A DNA stretch of 64,000 bases. It comes from Bacteroidota bacterium. GTDB lineage: Bacteria > Bacteroidota > Bacteroidia > B-17B0 > Aurantibacillaceae. A program made the position numbers and the translations under genes. The notes beneath the pieces are model-generated. The model saw nothing but the letters and a program-made list of their open reading frames with translations, had not been told where the DNA came from and ran no database searches. Below, piece by piece: positions 1-9,152 of the stretch (its first letter is position 1; each line of letters begins with the position of its first letter). Location of the stretch: the NCBI GenBank assembly GCA_013297775.1, contig JAAFIL010000001.1:205025-269024 (forward strand), given 5' to 3'.

Positions 1-2966
1 GTTGTAATTAAGTTACCATTCAAATCGCGTAAATCGAATACTACGTTACCAACTGCACCAGCATAAACTGTTACATCTTGAATGATACACGTACTAAATA
101 CATCAAATATATTGTAGTTTGTACTCGTTTGTTGACCACCACCTGAGACAGTAGTATTAGTAGGTAAACCAATTTGATTTACTGCTTGCGATGAAGCTTG
201 AGCATAATAAGTAGTAGTTACAGCAGCCGAAACAGGGAAACTATTTCCTGTTCCTAAACTTACCGTAGAGCTTGGACTAGCATACCAATTAACAGTTCCA
301 AACGAAGAAGCAGTTACAGTGCCGCTTAATGTACCGCTTCCGCAAGCAATAGCCCCATTTGCTGTTATAGTTGGGTTAGTAACTGTTACGGCTTGTGTAG
401 CAGTAAACACACAACCTAACGAAGAAGTGCCAATTACTGAATAAACAGTATTTGTAGTTGGAGAAACTGAAATTGAATTAGTGGTGGCACCTGTACTCCA
501 CGAATAAGAAGTAGCAGTACCTGAAGCGTTCAGCGTTACCGAACCTCCTAAACACGAAGCTGTTTGTCCGCTAATAGCTGCAATAATAGGTGTTGTTAAA
601 GTTGTAAGGTTTTGGTTATTGCTAGAGTTACCATCACCTGCTAAGTTAGAGATTGAAGTAAAGCTATAAGTACCAGGATTAACCATGTTAACATTACCAA
701 CCAAAACCGTTACTGAACCTCCAGCAGGAATAGTAGGTGTATAAGTAGTATTAATAATTTGAGTGTTGGCACCCAATGCTACAGTAACCGTAACAGGAAT
801 ATTAGACATTGAACCTGTACCAAAATTATTCAACACAACAGATACTGGCGTTGCACTGGTATAACACGTGTTGGTAATAGGCGCTGCTAAAGCGGATATA
901 CCCGCATCTAATGCGCTTGCATTATAAACATTAATATTATCAATATCAACATAATAATCTGCCGTGTTAGCTGGAACTTTTGTGGCTAGGAATTTAATAA
1001 CGATGTCTGAACCTGCATAAGCAGCTAAAGGATATGTTTTGCTAACAAAGGCTGTAGAGGACACGTGATTATTTGCATTAATAGTTGCCAATAAAGAGTA
1101 AGTTAATCCACAGTTACTTGAAACGTATAAATTTAACGAATCGCCAATAATTGCAGAAGTTTGCGTAGCTGCCGACGATGGGAAGCCCGAGAAATCTACA
1201 TAGCGGTAATCAAACTTAATGGCTGTGCTCGGTGTAACCACACCTAATTTTAACATATCGGCTTCAGCACGCGTGCTGAAGGTACCGAATAAATTTTTAA
1301 ACATACCGTTACTGCCGCTTGTACCATGATTAACGCCTACAAACCAAGAGTTAGTTGGATTATTAAGCCAGGTTACTGGGAGTGCCGATAGCGCATTAAA
1401 ATCTTCAAAATATGGCAAAGGTGTTGCTCCTGTCGCTGTTACAGATCGCTGAACTACAGGGAATAAGGTATCGTTGCCTTTTGTTGGATCGGTTGATAGG
1501 TTTGTATAACATTTGAAGTTGTAAACACCAGCCGTTGTCATATTTACAATACCCACAGTTGCATTAGCAGTTGCGCCAGATGGAATTGGCCCAGCTAAAG
1601 TTGTTGAAATAACCGATGTAATAGCTCCTGTTATGCTTACACTAACAGGTATATTAGAAACACTTGATGTTCCGTAGTTTTTAACCGTAACAACAACTTG
1701 TTCGTTATTGTTATAACACGGACGACCTGTTATTGGTGTAACAAATCCGTTAACACCCACGTCAATTGGAACAACGTTAGAAATATTGATATTATCTAAA
1801 TCCCAATAGTAATCTGAAAATGTTACTGGGTCTTTTCTACCTCTGAAACGAATAATGAAACTGCTACCAGCGTACGCTGCCAAATTATATGTTTTACTAA
1901 CAAATGCCGTTGATGTAACATGGTTAGAAGCATTGATAGATCCTAAAAGTGTAAACGTTTGACCACAATTAGTAGAAATGAAAATATTTAGTGAGTCGTT
2001 AGCAATAGATGCTGTTGGTGTTGGTAAACCTGGATAACCCGAGTATTCCATTAAACGGTAATCGAACGTTAAAGAGGTGGAAGAGGTAGCTACCCCTAAA
2101 TTTGGCGTTTGCGCAATAGCTAAAGTTTGTGTCGTACCGTATAAATTGCGCGTCATACCGTTTGTTCCGTTTGTTCCGTGGTTATTAAATACAAACCAAG
2201 GGTTGGACGAATTGACATTCCATAGTGGAGGGAAAATAGTAGAAGCATTGAAATCTTCTATTAAGGGTAAACTTGCACCTGCCAAAACAGTTAAAACGGT
2301 TATATTAGTAGATACATTTCCAACTGAATTTGTTGCTATACAACGAAATTGCATGTTATTCATTGGGTTGGTTACTCCCGTAAGGTTTAATGTACGTGTT
2401 GTTACACCCGAGTAAGGTGCCACATTGGTTAAAGCCGTAAACGGACCACCAGTACTAGACTCCCACTGAAAACTGGTAGCACCCGATGCGTTCATTATGT
2501 ACGAACCGCTAGAACCTGAACATAAACTCAAAGTATTCGGTTGCAAAGTAATGCTAGGTGAACCTGCAATTGCAGTATTGCTATAACTAGTTGTATGGCA
2601 CAAACTTTCAGTACCACATGTGCTTGAAGTAGCCACGTGCAAATAATAAGTACCTGCGGTTAAAGTAGCTGTAATAGGAGGAAGACCAGCAATAATAGAA
2701 CCACTGCTAATACCAGTAGATAACGTTAAATAATTACCTGTACCCCCACTTGCCGAAAAGGTAAAAACACCAGAAACCCCTACCGTAAGTACGTTGTACT
2801 CGCCACCATAAGCGCACGTGGTAATGTTGGTAAACACGTTTGTAAAACTCGTAATGTTTGCCGACCCAAAAGCCGCCGAAGAATAACAGGGCTGGGCCAC
2901 TGCTTTAATTCCGAACATGAGAACTGATAAAAATAGCAGTTTTTTGAAGAAGTATATTTTTTTCAT
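1..2966 (-). CDS. Large secreted adhesin-like repeat protein (C-terminus outside window)
   Basis: The frame is open without a stop from the ATG at 2964-2966 to the window edge, giving about 988 residues; the C-terminus is missing. Residues 1-24 form a Sec signal peptide (lysines, a hydrophobic core, then AVAQ). An Ig-like segment follows at about 145-230. Then come two copies of a ~165-residue beta-rich domain (about 235-400 and 517-680), each starting with a P(L/Y)xEDFNA-type motif and ending in DxDNINxx. This resembles the choice-of-anchor J/MAM-like domains of Bacteroidota secreted proteins. Each copy is followed by a CARDB-like segment (VxVxNxGTxSxSNIPV). Ig/PKD-like segments with SWSTGATT and TTYYA motifs lie near 800-930. 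Inference: a type IX secretion cargo or adhesin whose sorting domain lies beyond position 1. The domain names are by resemblance; the secreted, repetitive nature is clear. Confidence 0.85.
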   Translation of the reverse strand, partial: MKKIYFFKKLLFLSVLMFGIKAVAQPCYSSAAFGSANITSFTNVFTNITTCAYGGEYNVLTVGVSGVFTFSASGGTGNYLTLSTGISSGSIIAGLPPITATLTAGTYYLHVATSSTCGTESLCHTTSYSNTAIAGSPSITLQPNTLSLCSGSSGSYIMNASGATSFQWESSTGGPFTALTNVAPYSGVTTRTLNLTGVTNPMNNMQFRCIATNSVGNVSTNITVLTVLAGASLPLIEDFNASTIFPPLWNVNSSNPWFVFNNHGTNGTNGMTRNLYGTTQTLAIAQTPNLGVATSSTSLTFDYRLMEYSGYPGLPTPTASIANDSLNIFISTNCGQTFTLLGSINASNHVTSTAFVSKTYNLAAYAGSSFIIRFRGRKDPVTFSDYYWDLDNINISNVVPIDVGVNGFVTPITGRPCYNNNEQVVVTVKNYGTSSVSNIPVSVSITGAITSVISTTLAGPIPSGATANATVGIVNMTTAGVYNFKCYTNLSTDPTKGNDTLFPVVQRSVTATGATPLPYFEDFNALSALPVTWLNNPTNSWFVGVNHGTSGSNGMFKNLFGTFSTRAEADMLKLGVVTPSTAIKFDYRYVDFSGFPSSAATQTSAIIGDSLNLYVSSNCGLTYSLLATINANNHVSSTAFVSKTYPLAAYAGSDIVIKFLATKVPANTADYYVDIDNINVYNASALDAGISALAAPITNTCYTSATPVSVVLNNFGTGSMSNIPVTVTVALGANTQIINTTYTPTIPAGGSVTVLVGNVNMVNPGTYSFTSISNLAGDGNSSNNQNLTTLTTPIIAAISGQTASCLGGSVTLNASGTATSYSWSTGATTNSISVSPTTNTVYSVIGTSSLGCVFTATQAVTVTNPTITANGAIACGSGTLSGTVTASSFGTVNWYASPSSTVSLGTGNSFPVSAAVTTTYYAQASSQAVNQIGLPTNTTVSGGGQQTSTNYNIFDVFSTCIIQDVTVYAGAVGNVVFDLRDLNGNLIT

Positions 2967-2983
2967 AGTTTGATTAATTAAAG

Positions 2984-2991
2984 CAAAAGTA
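2984..2991 (-). promoter_or_regulatory. Candidate -7 promoter element (TACTTTTG)
   Basis: Read on the minus strand, TACTTTTG matches the Bacteroidota -7 consensus TAnnTTTG. It lies 17 bp upstream of the start codon of the large secreted protein. No convincing TTTG -33 box sits about 20 bp further upstream, so this is a weak candidate. Confidence 0.35.
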
Positions 2992-3182
2992 ATTATTTAA
3001 ACGGTATATCCTAATGTTAAATCAACGTTTTAACATGACGAGAGGTGTTCTTAATATGCCGAAAATGCAACAAGTATTGGAATGCTACTTGTTAAGAGAA
3101 TGTTATTGTTTTGATAATGAATACATTAACTCATTATTTCAATCTTAATTTTGTGTAAACGATCGGGAATAGTATTTGTTAA

Positions 3183-4472
3183 TTATTCGATTAATAACAT
3201 CTTTAAAGCCTCTTTAAAGGCTAAAATAGTTTTGTCTAAATCGTCGTAAGTATGCGCCGAACTGATAAAACCTACTTCATAACCACTCGGACCTAAGTAA
3301 ATACCCTTTTTTAATAAGGTTTGATACAGGGTTTTAAAATACTGCATGCTGTTGGCATCAATATCATCGGCATTTGTGATGTTTTTTTTATCGGTAAATG
3401 CTATCCAAAATATACTTCCTAATGTAAATAATTTGAATAAAGGAAAGGAATTAACCGACATTATACCGTTTACTAAATACTGGGTTTTTTCTTCAAGTTC
3501 TCTGTAAAAATGAGGTTGTAAACACTGGGTTAATTGAGCAATACCCGCCGTCATAGCCACAGGGTTACCGCTTAAAGTACCTGCTTGATACACATTACCT
3601 TCGGGCGATACACAACTCATTATTTCTTGAGATGCCCCATAAGCCCCCACAGGAAACCCTCCGCCAATTATTTTCCCATAAGTACAAATATCGGGTTGAA
3701 TGCTGTAAAGACCCGCCGCACCACAAAAACTAACCCTAAACCCACTAATAACCTCATCAAAAATTAAAAGGGACTGGTGTTGCGTACACACTTCCCTCAA
3801 AAAACTTAAAAAGGCTTTGCCCTGCAATAAAAGCCCATTATTAGCCGGAATCGGTTCAATAATGACACAAGCAATTTCATCTTTAAAACGTTCAAACGCT
3901 TGCAAAACGGCTTCTTTATTATTAAGGGGCACGGTAATGGTTTCGTTTACAAAACTCTCGGGCACGCCTGCACTACTGGTATTTCCAAAGGTTACCAAAC
4001 CGCTTCCGGCTTTCACCAATAACGAATCCACATGACCGTGGTAACAGCCTTCAAATTTTAAAATTTTTGTTCGCCCGGTATAACCCCTTGCTAAACGAAT
4101 AGCACTCATCACCGCTTCGGTACCACTACTCACAAAACGAATCTTCTTAATAAACGAATTGAAAGTTAATATCAACTCGGCGAGTTCATTCTCAAGCCGT
4201 GTTGGCGCACCAAACGATGTTCCATTTCGCATCGTATTTTCCACCGCATTTAATACCTCATCGTTGGCATGTCCTAAAATTAAAGGCCCCCAACTGCAAC
4301 AGTAATCAATGTATTCATTACCATCGGCATCCCAAATATGCGATCCCTTTCCGCGCTCTATAAATAAAGGATTTCCTCCCACACTACGAAATGCCCGAAC
4401 AGGCGAGTTAACACCTCCAGGAAAATAATTTTTAGCCTTTTCAAATAAACGAGCCGATTGAGATGTTTGCAT
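3183..4472 (-). CDS. hemL: Glutamate-1-semialdehyde 2,1-aminomutase HemL
   Basis: A PLP-dependent aminomutase that converts glutamate-1-semialdehyde to 5-aminolevulinate in the C5 route of tetrapyrrole synthesis. It acts in the cytoplasm. The 429-residue length is normal for the family. Visible hallmarks are GGVNSPVRAF near the N-terminus (residues 19-28), YIDYCCSWGPLILGHA (54-69), the SSGTEA phosphate-binding motif (115-120), the IFDEVISGFR segment with D239, and the PLP lysine K267 in YGKIIGGGFPVGAYG. It is transcribed divergently from kynU, with 96 bp between the two start codons. The ATG start leaves the conserved N-terminus complete, and nothing looks damaged. Confidence 0.96.
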   Translation of the reverse strand: MQTSQSARLFEKAKNYFPGGVNSPVRAFRSVGGNPLFIERGKGSHIWDADGNEYIDYCCSWGPLILGHANDEVLNAVENTMRNGTSFGAPTRLENELAELILTFNSFIKKIRFVSSGTEAVMSAIRLARGYTGRTKILKFEGCYHGHVDSLLVKAGSGLVTFGNTSSAGVPESFVNETITVPLNNKEAVLQAFERFKDEIACVIIEPIPANNGLLLQGKAFLSFLREVCTQHQSLLIFDEVISGFRVSFCGAAGLYSIQPDICTYGKIIGGGFPVGAYGASQEIMSCVSPEGNVYQAGTLSGNPVAMTAGIAQLTQCLQPHFYRELEEKTQYLVNGIMSVNSFPLFKLFTLGSIFWIAFTDKKNITNADDIDANSMQYFKTLYQTLLKKGIYLGPSGYEVGFISSAHTYDDLDKTILAFKEALKMLLIE

Positions 4473-4487
4473 AATTTTTTATTACTG

Positions 4488-4495
4488 CAAAAATA
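4488..4495 (-). promoter_or_regulatory. Candidate -7 promoter element for hemL (TATTTTTG)
   Basis: Minus-strand TATTTTTG matches TAnnTTTG and lies 15 bp upstream of the hemL ATG, in the divergent hemL/kynU spacer. No clear -33 TTTG box is visible. Confidence 0.35.
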
Positions 4496-4568
4496 ACATT
4501 ATTCTACCGAATCTTTTTGCTTGCGCATTTTGTTTTAAAGCCCTAAAATTACAACACCTTAAAATGAT

Positions 4569-5837
4569 ATGATACGTCCGTTTGAAAATACATTGGCCTT
4601 TAGTCGCCAAGCCGATGAACTCGATTCCCTAAAAACGTTTCGAGATAAATTCTACATTCCACAACATCAAGGGCGCAAGGTTGTTTATTTTACAGGCAAT
4701 TCCTTAGGTTTACAGCCCAAAACAACAGCAAGCTACATTCAACAAGAGCTAAACGATTGGGCCACCTTTGGGGTGGAAGGGCATTTCTTAGCTAAAAATC
4801 CGTGGATGCCTTATCACGAATTGCTAACCGAAAAAATGGCCAAACTGGTGGGCGCTAAAAACGAAGAGGTGGTTATGATGAATCAACTAACCGTTAATTT
4901 ACATTTGTTGATGGTTAGTTTCTATCGCCCAAGCCCCACACGCTACAAAATTTTATGCGAAGCCAAAGCCTTTCCAAGCGATCAATACGCCCTGCAATCG
5001 CAACTGCAATTTCATAGCTTCGATGTCAACGAAGCCTTAATAGAAATAGCACCTCGACAAGGTGAGTTTCATATTCGCCACGAAGATATTTTAGAGGCCA
5101 TCGAAACACACGGCAACACCATCGCACTCATCATGATTGGTGGTGTAAACTATTTTAGCGGTCAGGTCTTCGACATGAAAGCCATTACACAAGCCGGACA
5201 CAAAGTAGGGGCTTTAGTTGGTTTCGATTTAGCACATGCCGCCGGAAATATTAAATTAAACCTACACGATTGGGAGGTAGATTTTGCAGCGTGGTGTAGC
5301 TACAAATACCTCAACAGCGGGCCAGGCGGTGTAGCGGGGGCATTTATACATCAAAAGCACGTCAACAATGCCGAATTACCGCAATTTGCAGGCTGGTGGG
5401 GGCACGATAAAAACACACGTTTCTTAATGGACAACACCTTTGTACCCATCCCTTCGGCCGAACGTTGGCAACTTAGTAACGCCCCCATTTTAAGTATGGC
5501 GGCCTGTTTAGCCAGCCTCGATATATTTAACGAAGTAGGCATGGATACTCTAATCGAAAAAAGTAAACACTTAACGGCTTACTTAGAGTTTATTGTTACC
5601 CAACTTAATACCAAAAAAAACAACTGCTTACAAATTATTACACCGCCTCAAAACAGAGGCTGTCAATTAAGTATAGTGGCCAAGGGCTACGGCAAACCCC
5701 TTTACGAAAAACTAATGGCCAACGGCGTTATACCCGATTGGCGCGAACCCAATGTTATACGTTGCGCCCCTGTGCCACTCTACAATAGTTTTGAAGACGT
5801 TTACCGTTTTGGCGAAATACTAGAGGCACTGTTATAA
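4569..5837 (+). CDS. kynU: Kynureninase
   Basis: A PLP enzyme that cleaves kynurenine or 3-hydroxykynurenine to anthranilate or 3-hydroxyanthranilate plus alanine, in tryptophan breakdown or de novo NAD synthesis. At 422 residues it has family length. Visible motifs are YFTGNSLGLQP (40-50), the GVEGHF segment (68-73), GFDLAHAAGN (218-227, with the PLP-pyridine aspartate) and the PLP lysine K246 in CSYKYLNSGPGG. A nearby upstream ATG at 4564 is out of frame and stops after one codon, so 4569 is the start. The stop codon directly abuts the ATG of the next gene, which suggests coupling. No other kynurenine-pathway gene is in the window. Confidence 0.95.
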   Translation: MIRPFENTLAFSRQADELDSLKTFRDKFYIPQHQGRKVVYFTGNSLGLQPKTTASYIQQELNDWATFGVEGHFLAKNPWMPYHELLTEKMAKLVGAKNEEVVMMNQLTVNLHLLMVSFYRPSPTRYKILCEAKAFPSDQYALQSQLQFHSFDVNEALIEIAPRQGEFHIRHEDILEAIETHGNTIALIMIGGVNYFSGQVFDMKAITQAGHKVGALVGFDLAHAAGNIKLNLHDWEVDFAAWCSYKYLNSGPGGVAGAFIHQKHVNNAELPQFAGWWGHDKNTRFLMDNTFVPIPSAERWQLSNAPILSMAACLASLDIFNEVGMDTLIEKSKHLTAYLEFIVTQLNTKKNNCLQIITPPQNRGCQLSIVAKGYGKPLYEKLMANGVIPDWREPNVIRCAPVPLYNSFEDVYRFGEILEALL

Positions 5838-6809
5838 ATGCAGTTTCACTTAAACCATATCCCTACCCCGTCGGCCTACCTGTTAACTCATCAACAGCCA
5901 ATCGTTAGCCTAGGCAGTTGCTTTGCGCAAAATATGGGCACCTATTTGCAAACACATCACTTTCAATGCGAACTTAATCCGTTTGGCATTTTATTCAATC
6001 CCATCAGCATTGCAAACGCCTTAACCTGCAGTTTAAACGGCAGTTGGCCAACAATGCAACACTTTGTGCAGCACAAAGGATTATGGTTTAGTTACCAATA
6101 CCACAGCCATGTTTACGCCACTAGTGCCGAGGCATTGGCCGAAAAAATAAATCACATTAATACACAACTTCGTCATCAACTCGCAAACGCCTCGGTATTA
6201 TTTATCACCTTTGGTTCGGCCCATGCTTACCAACATCTTCAAAGCCAATACACCGTTGCCAATTGCCACAAACAAGCGGCGCAGCTATTCCATAAAGCAT
6301 TACTCTCCGTCGAAACCATTTACAAAACGTGGCAAACCGTGTTAAACCTATTAAAAGTGAAAAACCCAAATCTTCAAATTGTATTTAGCGTATCGCCAGT
6401 GAAATATTTAAAAGATGGAGTTCACGAAAATAATTTGAGTAAATCCGTTTTATTATTAAGCACACATCAACTTGTTACTACCGAAAAACAAACGGCCTAT
6501 TTTCCAGCGTTTGAATTAGTAACTGACGATTTGCGCGATTACCGATTCTATAAAGCAGACTTGGCGCACCCTAACGAACAAGCCATACAGTATGTGTGGG
6601 ATAAATTTAGTACCACTTTTTTCGATGCGCCAACCCTACAACTCAATAAAGAATTAGAGCGCATTCAGCAAGCCATGGCACATCGCCCACTGCACCTCGA
6701 AAGCGAAGAATACCAATTGTTTAAAGAGAGCCATTTAAAAAAATGCCTGTACTTGCAACAAGCCCATCCCTTTTTAAATTTAACGAAAGAAATAGCCCAC
6801 TTCAATTAG
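5838..6809 (+). CDS. GSCFA-domain protein
   Basis: Residues 23-32 read PIVSLGSCFA, the signature that names the GSCFA family, followed by AQNMG. Further family-type blocks are FGILFNP (48-54), FITFGSAHAY and FSVSPVKYLKDG. GSCFA proteins are common in Bacteroidota and are thought to have an SGNH-hydrolase-like fold, with the serine in GSC as candidate nucleophile; their substrates are not established. At 323 residues the length is normal. The ATG begins the base after the kynU stop, so the two genes almost certainly share an mRNA, but no metabolic link to kynurenine can be read from the sequence. Confidence 0.85.
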   Translation: MQFHLNHIPTPSAYLLTHQQPIVSLGSCFAQNMGTYLQTHHFQCELNPFGILFNPISIANALTCSLNGSWPTMQHFVQHKGLWFSYQYHSHVYATSAEALAEKINHINTQLRHQLANASVLFITFGSAHAYQHLQSQYTVANCHKQAAQLFHKALLSVETIYKTWQTVLNLLKVKNPNLQIVFSVSPVKYLKDGVHENNLSKSVLLLSTHQLVTTEKQTAYFPAFELVTDDLRDYRFYKADLAHPNEQAIQYVWDKFSTTFFDAPTLQLNKELERIQQAMAHRPLHLESEEYQLFKESHLKKCLYLQQAHPFLNLTKEIAHFN

Positions 6810-6933
6810 AACTAATGGTAGAGACTTTTGAGTATAACCGATTAGAAAATTAATGCCGTGCCCCCTATAAAGTTTGTTGATAGCTTAGTGTATAAATGAA
6901 ACTATTAATTTCTACTAATATTTAGTTCTACTT

Positions 6934-7098
6934 AGAGGCTGTCTAGATTCTATTTATTTGGAATGTTATAGGGTATTTTTTTATCAGGCGAGGTGCGTTT
7001 TGCAGGCCATAGCAGAGCCGCTACGGTCAAAAAACGCAACGAAGCATGGTGAAAAAAGACACATAACAAACATTTTAAATAGAATCTAGACAGCCTCT
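6934..7098. mobile_element. MITE-like element with 22-bp terminal inverted repeats
   Basis: A 165-bp non-coding element is bounded by perfect 22-bp inverted repeats at 6934-6955 and 7077-7098. Each end reads inward as AGAGGCTGTCTAGATTC plus five more bases. If the ends are taken at GAGGCTG (6935-7097), the element is flanked on both sides by TTA, a possible 3-bp target duplication. The interior carries GTGCGTTTTGC and AAAAACGCAAC, a second, weaker inverted pair. There is no transposase. GAGGCTG ends with a TNA duplication recall IS5-family (IS1031-type) elements, so this may be a non-autonomous derivative; that link is inference. The spacer 6810-7296 shows nothing else except the tandem repeat annotated next. 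Confidence 0.65.
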
Positions 7099-7127
7099 TA
7101 GGGTCGGGCTTTGCGCTTTAGCCGCTC

Positions 7128-7247
7128 GGGCTGCCGCTTCATTTATATTGAGCGAAGCCGAAATAATCCCTCACGTGGAAAGAATCCCTCACGCAGGGCT
7201 GCCGTTTCATTTATGTTAAGCGAAGCCGAAATAATCCCTCACGGAAA
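7128..7247 (+). repeat. Two tandem copies of a ~53-bp repeat
   Basis: Two near-identical units start with GGGCTGCCG at 7128 and 7196. Both continue through TTCATTTAT and AGCGAAGCCGAAATAATCCC to CACG(TG)GAAAG. The upstream segment 7103-7127 (GTCGGGCTTTGCGCTTTAGCC) seems to be part of the same family. The 13-mer GGGCTGCCGCTTC of copy one recurs at 63486-63498 near the right edge. The units are non-coding and lie between the MITE-like element and the lipoprotein gene. Confidence 0.6.
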
Positions 7248-7296
7248 GAGAGTTATTACTTGTTGTAACGTTCAATAAAAAACAGTGGGTTTAATC

Positions 7297-8340
7297 TCAC
7301 TTCTTGTCTAACGCATTCAAACCATCTATGGCTCCTTGAAAATTAGGCTTTAATTGTAAGCACATGTTATAATCGGCTTTGGCATTGAGCTTATCTTTTA
7401 ATAAGGCGTAAGTGTAGGCACGCGAATAATACGCCTCGGCAAACGATGCGTCGTTCGCAATGGCTTTCGAAAAATAATCTAAGGCTTTAGCCGTATCGTT
7501 TTTACTAAACAAATAAATAACACCTAAATTATAACACACTTGCGCATCGGTTTTATCCGTCTTTAAAATCAACTCATACAAACGAATGGCATCATCCACC
7601 TTTTTTAATTTTTGTAATAACTTAGCTTTAGCATATAACACTTTTGAGTCGTTCATGCGCAGACGTAAAGCATTATCGTAATAATCGAAGGCAATAGGAT
7701 TAGACGAAGCAGCATACAAAACACCAATATCAAAAAAAGCTTCGTAGTATTTATTATCTTGCTCGGTGGCGGTAATTAGGCTCGATATAGCGCGCGCAGT
7801 ATCGCCATTCTCAGCATAAATAGTTCCTTTTAAATGATACGCCTTGGCCATGTTTTCATTTATTTTAAGAGCTTTATTTACATAGTCTAAAGCAGGTTGG
7901 TATTGCTTCACAATGTAATACAACTCGGCCGCTTTCAACAGGGCTTCTACATTATCCGGAAATCGTTTGGTAACGGTCTCCAATATATCTCTTGCTTCGC
8001 GGGTTTTATTTTTAGCATAAGCCAAATCTACTTTAGTTATATAATAATCGGCTTTGCTGCTGTCTAAATTTAAAGCGCGTTTAACATCGCCCTCCGCCAA
8101 ATCAAATTGCTTTAAACCAATATAAATATAGGCCCGTTTGCTGTATAAGGCGGGGTCGTTGGGCGATTTAAGAATTTGTGTATTTAACGCTTTTAATTCA
8201 GGCAAATTAAGTTTGACACTTAAACTATCAGCTTTACTGAGTTCCTTGGCATCCGTTTTAACTTCGGTTTTGCATTGACTAAGTACTAATACTGAACATA
8301 GCACTACTAAAAAAAATACTGGATTCGGTTTACAATTCAT
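7297..8340 (-). CDS. TPR-repeat lipoprotein
   Basis: From the ATG at 8338-8340 the protein starts MNCKPNPVFF, has a hydrophobic stretch and then LSQC, a lipobox-like site with an unusual Q at -1. This suggests a lipid-anchored periplasmic or outer-membrane protein. The rest is tetratricopeptide repeats, seen as repeated A-Y-x3-A/G...A-x2-D/Y patterns such as PALYSKRAYIYIGLKQFDLA, AKAYHLKGTIYAENGDTA and AEAYYSRAYTYALLKD. It probably serves as a protein-protein scaffold; no enzymatic motif is visible. The gene overlaps the end of the upstream Fe-S protein gene by 11 bp, so they are likely cotranscribed. A TTG at 8352 would add four residues and is less likely. Confidence 0.85.
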   Translation of the reverse strand: MNCKPNPVFFLVVLCSVLVLSQCKTEVKTDAKELSKADSLSVKLNLPELKALNTQILKSPNDPALYSKRAYIYIGLKQFDLAEGDVKRALNLDSSKADYYITKVDLAYAKNKTREARDILETVTKRFPDNVEALLKAAELYYIVKQYQPALDYVNKALKINENMAKAYHLKGTIYAENGDTARAISSLITATEQDNKYYEAFFDIGVLYAASSNPIAFDYYDNALRLRMNDSKVLYAKAKLLQKLKKVDDAIRLYELILKTDKTDAQVCYNLGVIYLFSKNDTAKALDYFSKAIANDASFAEAYYSRAYTYALLKDKLNAKADYNMCLQLKPNFQGAIDGLNALDKK

Positions 8341-9118
8341 TGGCGTTGGCAATTAATTCAGCTACATCTAATACTTTGGTTTGTTCTTCTTTGTTGAAAT
8401 GTTTGACTCCATCCGTCATCATGGTATTACAAAATGGGCAACCCACCGCAATCACATCGGGGTTTAAAGCCAAAGCCTCTTCGGCACGTTCGGTATTAAC
8501 TTCTTTTGTTCCCTTCTCGGCTTCTTTAAACATTTGTGCACCACCCGCACCGCAGCATAAGCCTTTCGCACGACTTCGTTTCATTTCTACCAACTCAGCA
8601 TCCAACTTACTAATTACCTCGCGAGGGGCTTCGTAAACATCGTTCGCTCTTCCTAAGTAGCAAGGGTCGTGAAACACAATTTTTTTTCCTTTAAAAGCAC
8701 CGCCTTGTACGTTTAACTTGCCTTCGTTAATTAAATCTTGTACCAGTTGCGTATGGTGTATCACCTCGTAGTGCCCACCCAAAGCTGGGTATTCATTCTT
8801 CAACGTGTTAAAACAATGTGGGCAGCCTGTTACAATTTTTTTAACGCCGTAACCATTCATCACGGTAATGTTTTGCATGGCTTGCATCTGAAATAAAAAC
8901 TCATTGCCCGCGCGTTTGGCCGAGTCGCCAGTGCAGCCTTCTTCAACGCCCAAAATGGCAAAATTAACGCCAACATGGTTTAAAATACGCACAATGGCCT
9001 TGGTAATTTTTTTGGCTCTATCGTCGAAACTGCCACTACAACCCACCCAAAATAAAACATCGGGTGTTTCGCCTCGGGCTATCATTTCAGATAAAATGGG
9101 AACTTTTAATGTACTCAT
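8330..9118 (-). CDS. CCG-domain (HdrB/GlpC-like) Fe-S protein
   Basis: The 262-residue protein has two cysteine-rich CCG-type domains like those of heterodisulfide reductase HdrB/HdrD and GlpC. Domain one has C27, C62 and CPHC (99-102). Domain two has DPC (C153), CCGAGG (C188-C189) and CPFC (227-230). In the family these cysteines bind an unusual Fe-S cluster used for electron transfer. The gene lies 34 bp downstream of a membrane protein with a di-[4Fe-4S] ferredoxin domain, a combination like split HdrD/DsrK. Inference: the two form a membrane-associated redox complex oxidising or reducing an unknown partner. The substrate cannot be assigned. Confidence 0.88.
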   Translation of the reverse strand: MSTLKVPILSEMIARGETPDVLFWVGCSGSFDDRAKKITKAIVRILNHVGVNFAILGVEEGCTGDSAKRAGNEFLFQMQAMQNITVMNGYGVKKIVTGCPHCFNTLKNEYPALGGHYEVIHHTQLVQDLINEGKLNVQGGAFKGKKIVFHDPCYLGRANDVYEAPREVISKLDAELVEMKRSRAKGLCCGAGGAQMFKEAEKGTKEVNTERAEEALALNPDVIAVGCPFCNTMMTDGVKHFNKEEQTKVLDVAELIANANEL

Positions 9119-9152
9119 CGTTTGTATAAAGACTTTTTAACTTATTAAATGG

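Noticed and set aside
2077..2415. Plus-strand 112-codon frame inside the secreted protein gene
   Set aside because: It is antisense to a continuous long frame with signal peptide and clear repeat domains.
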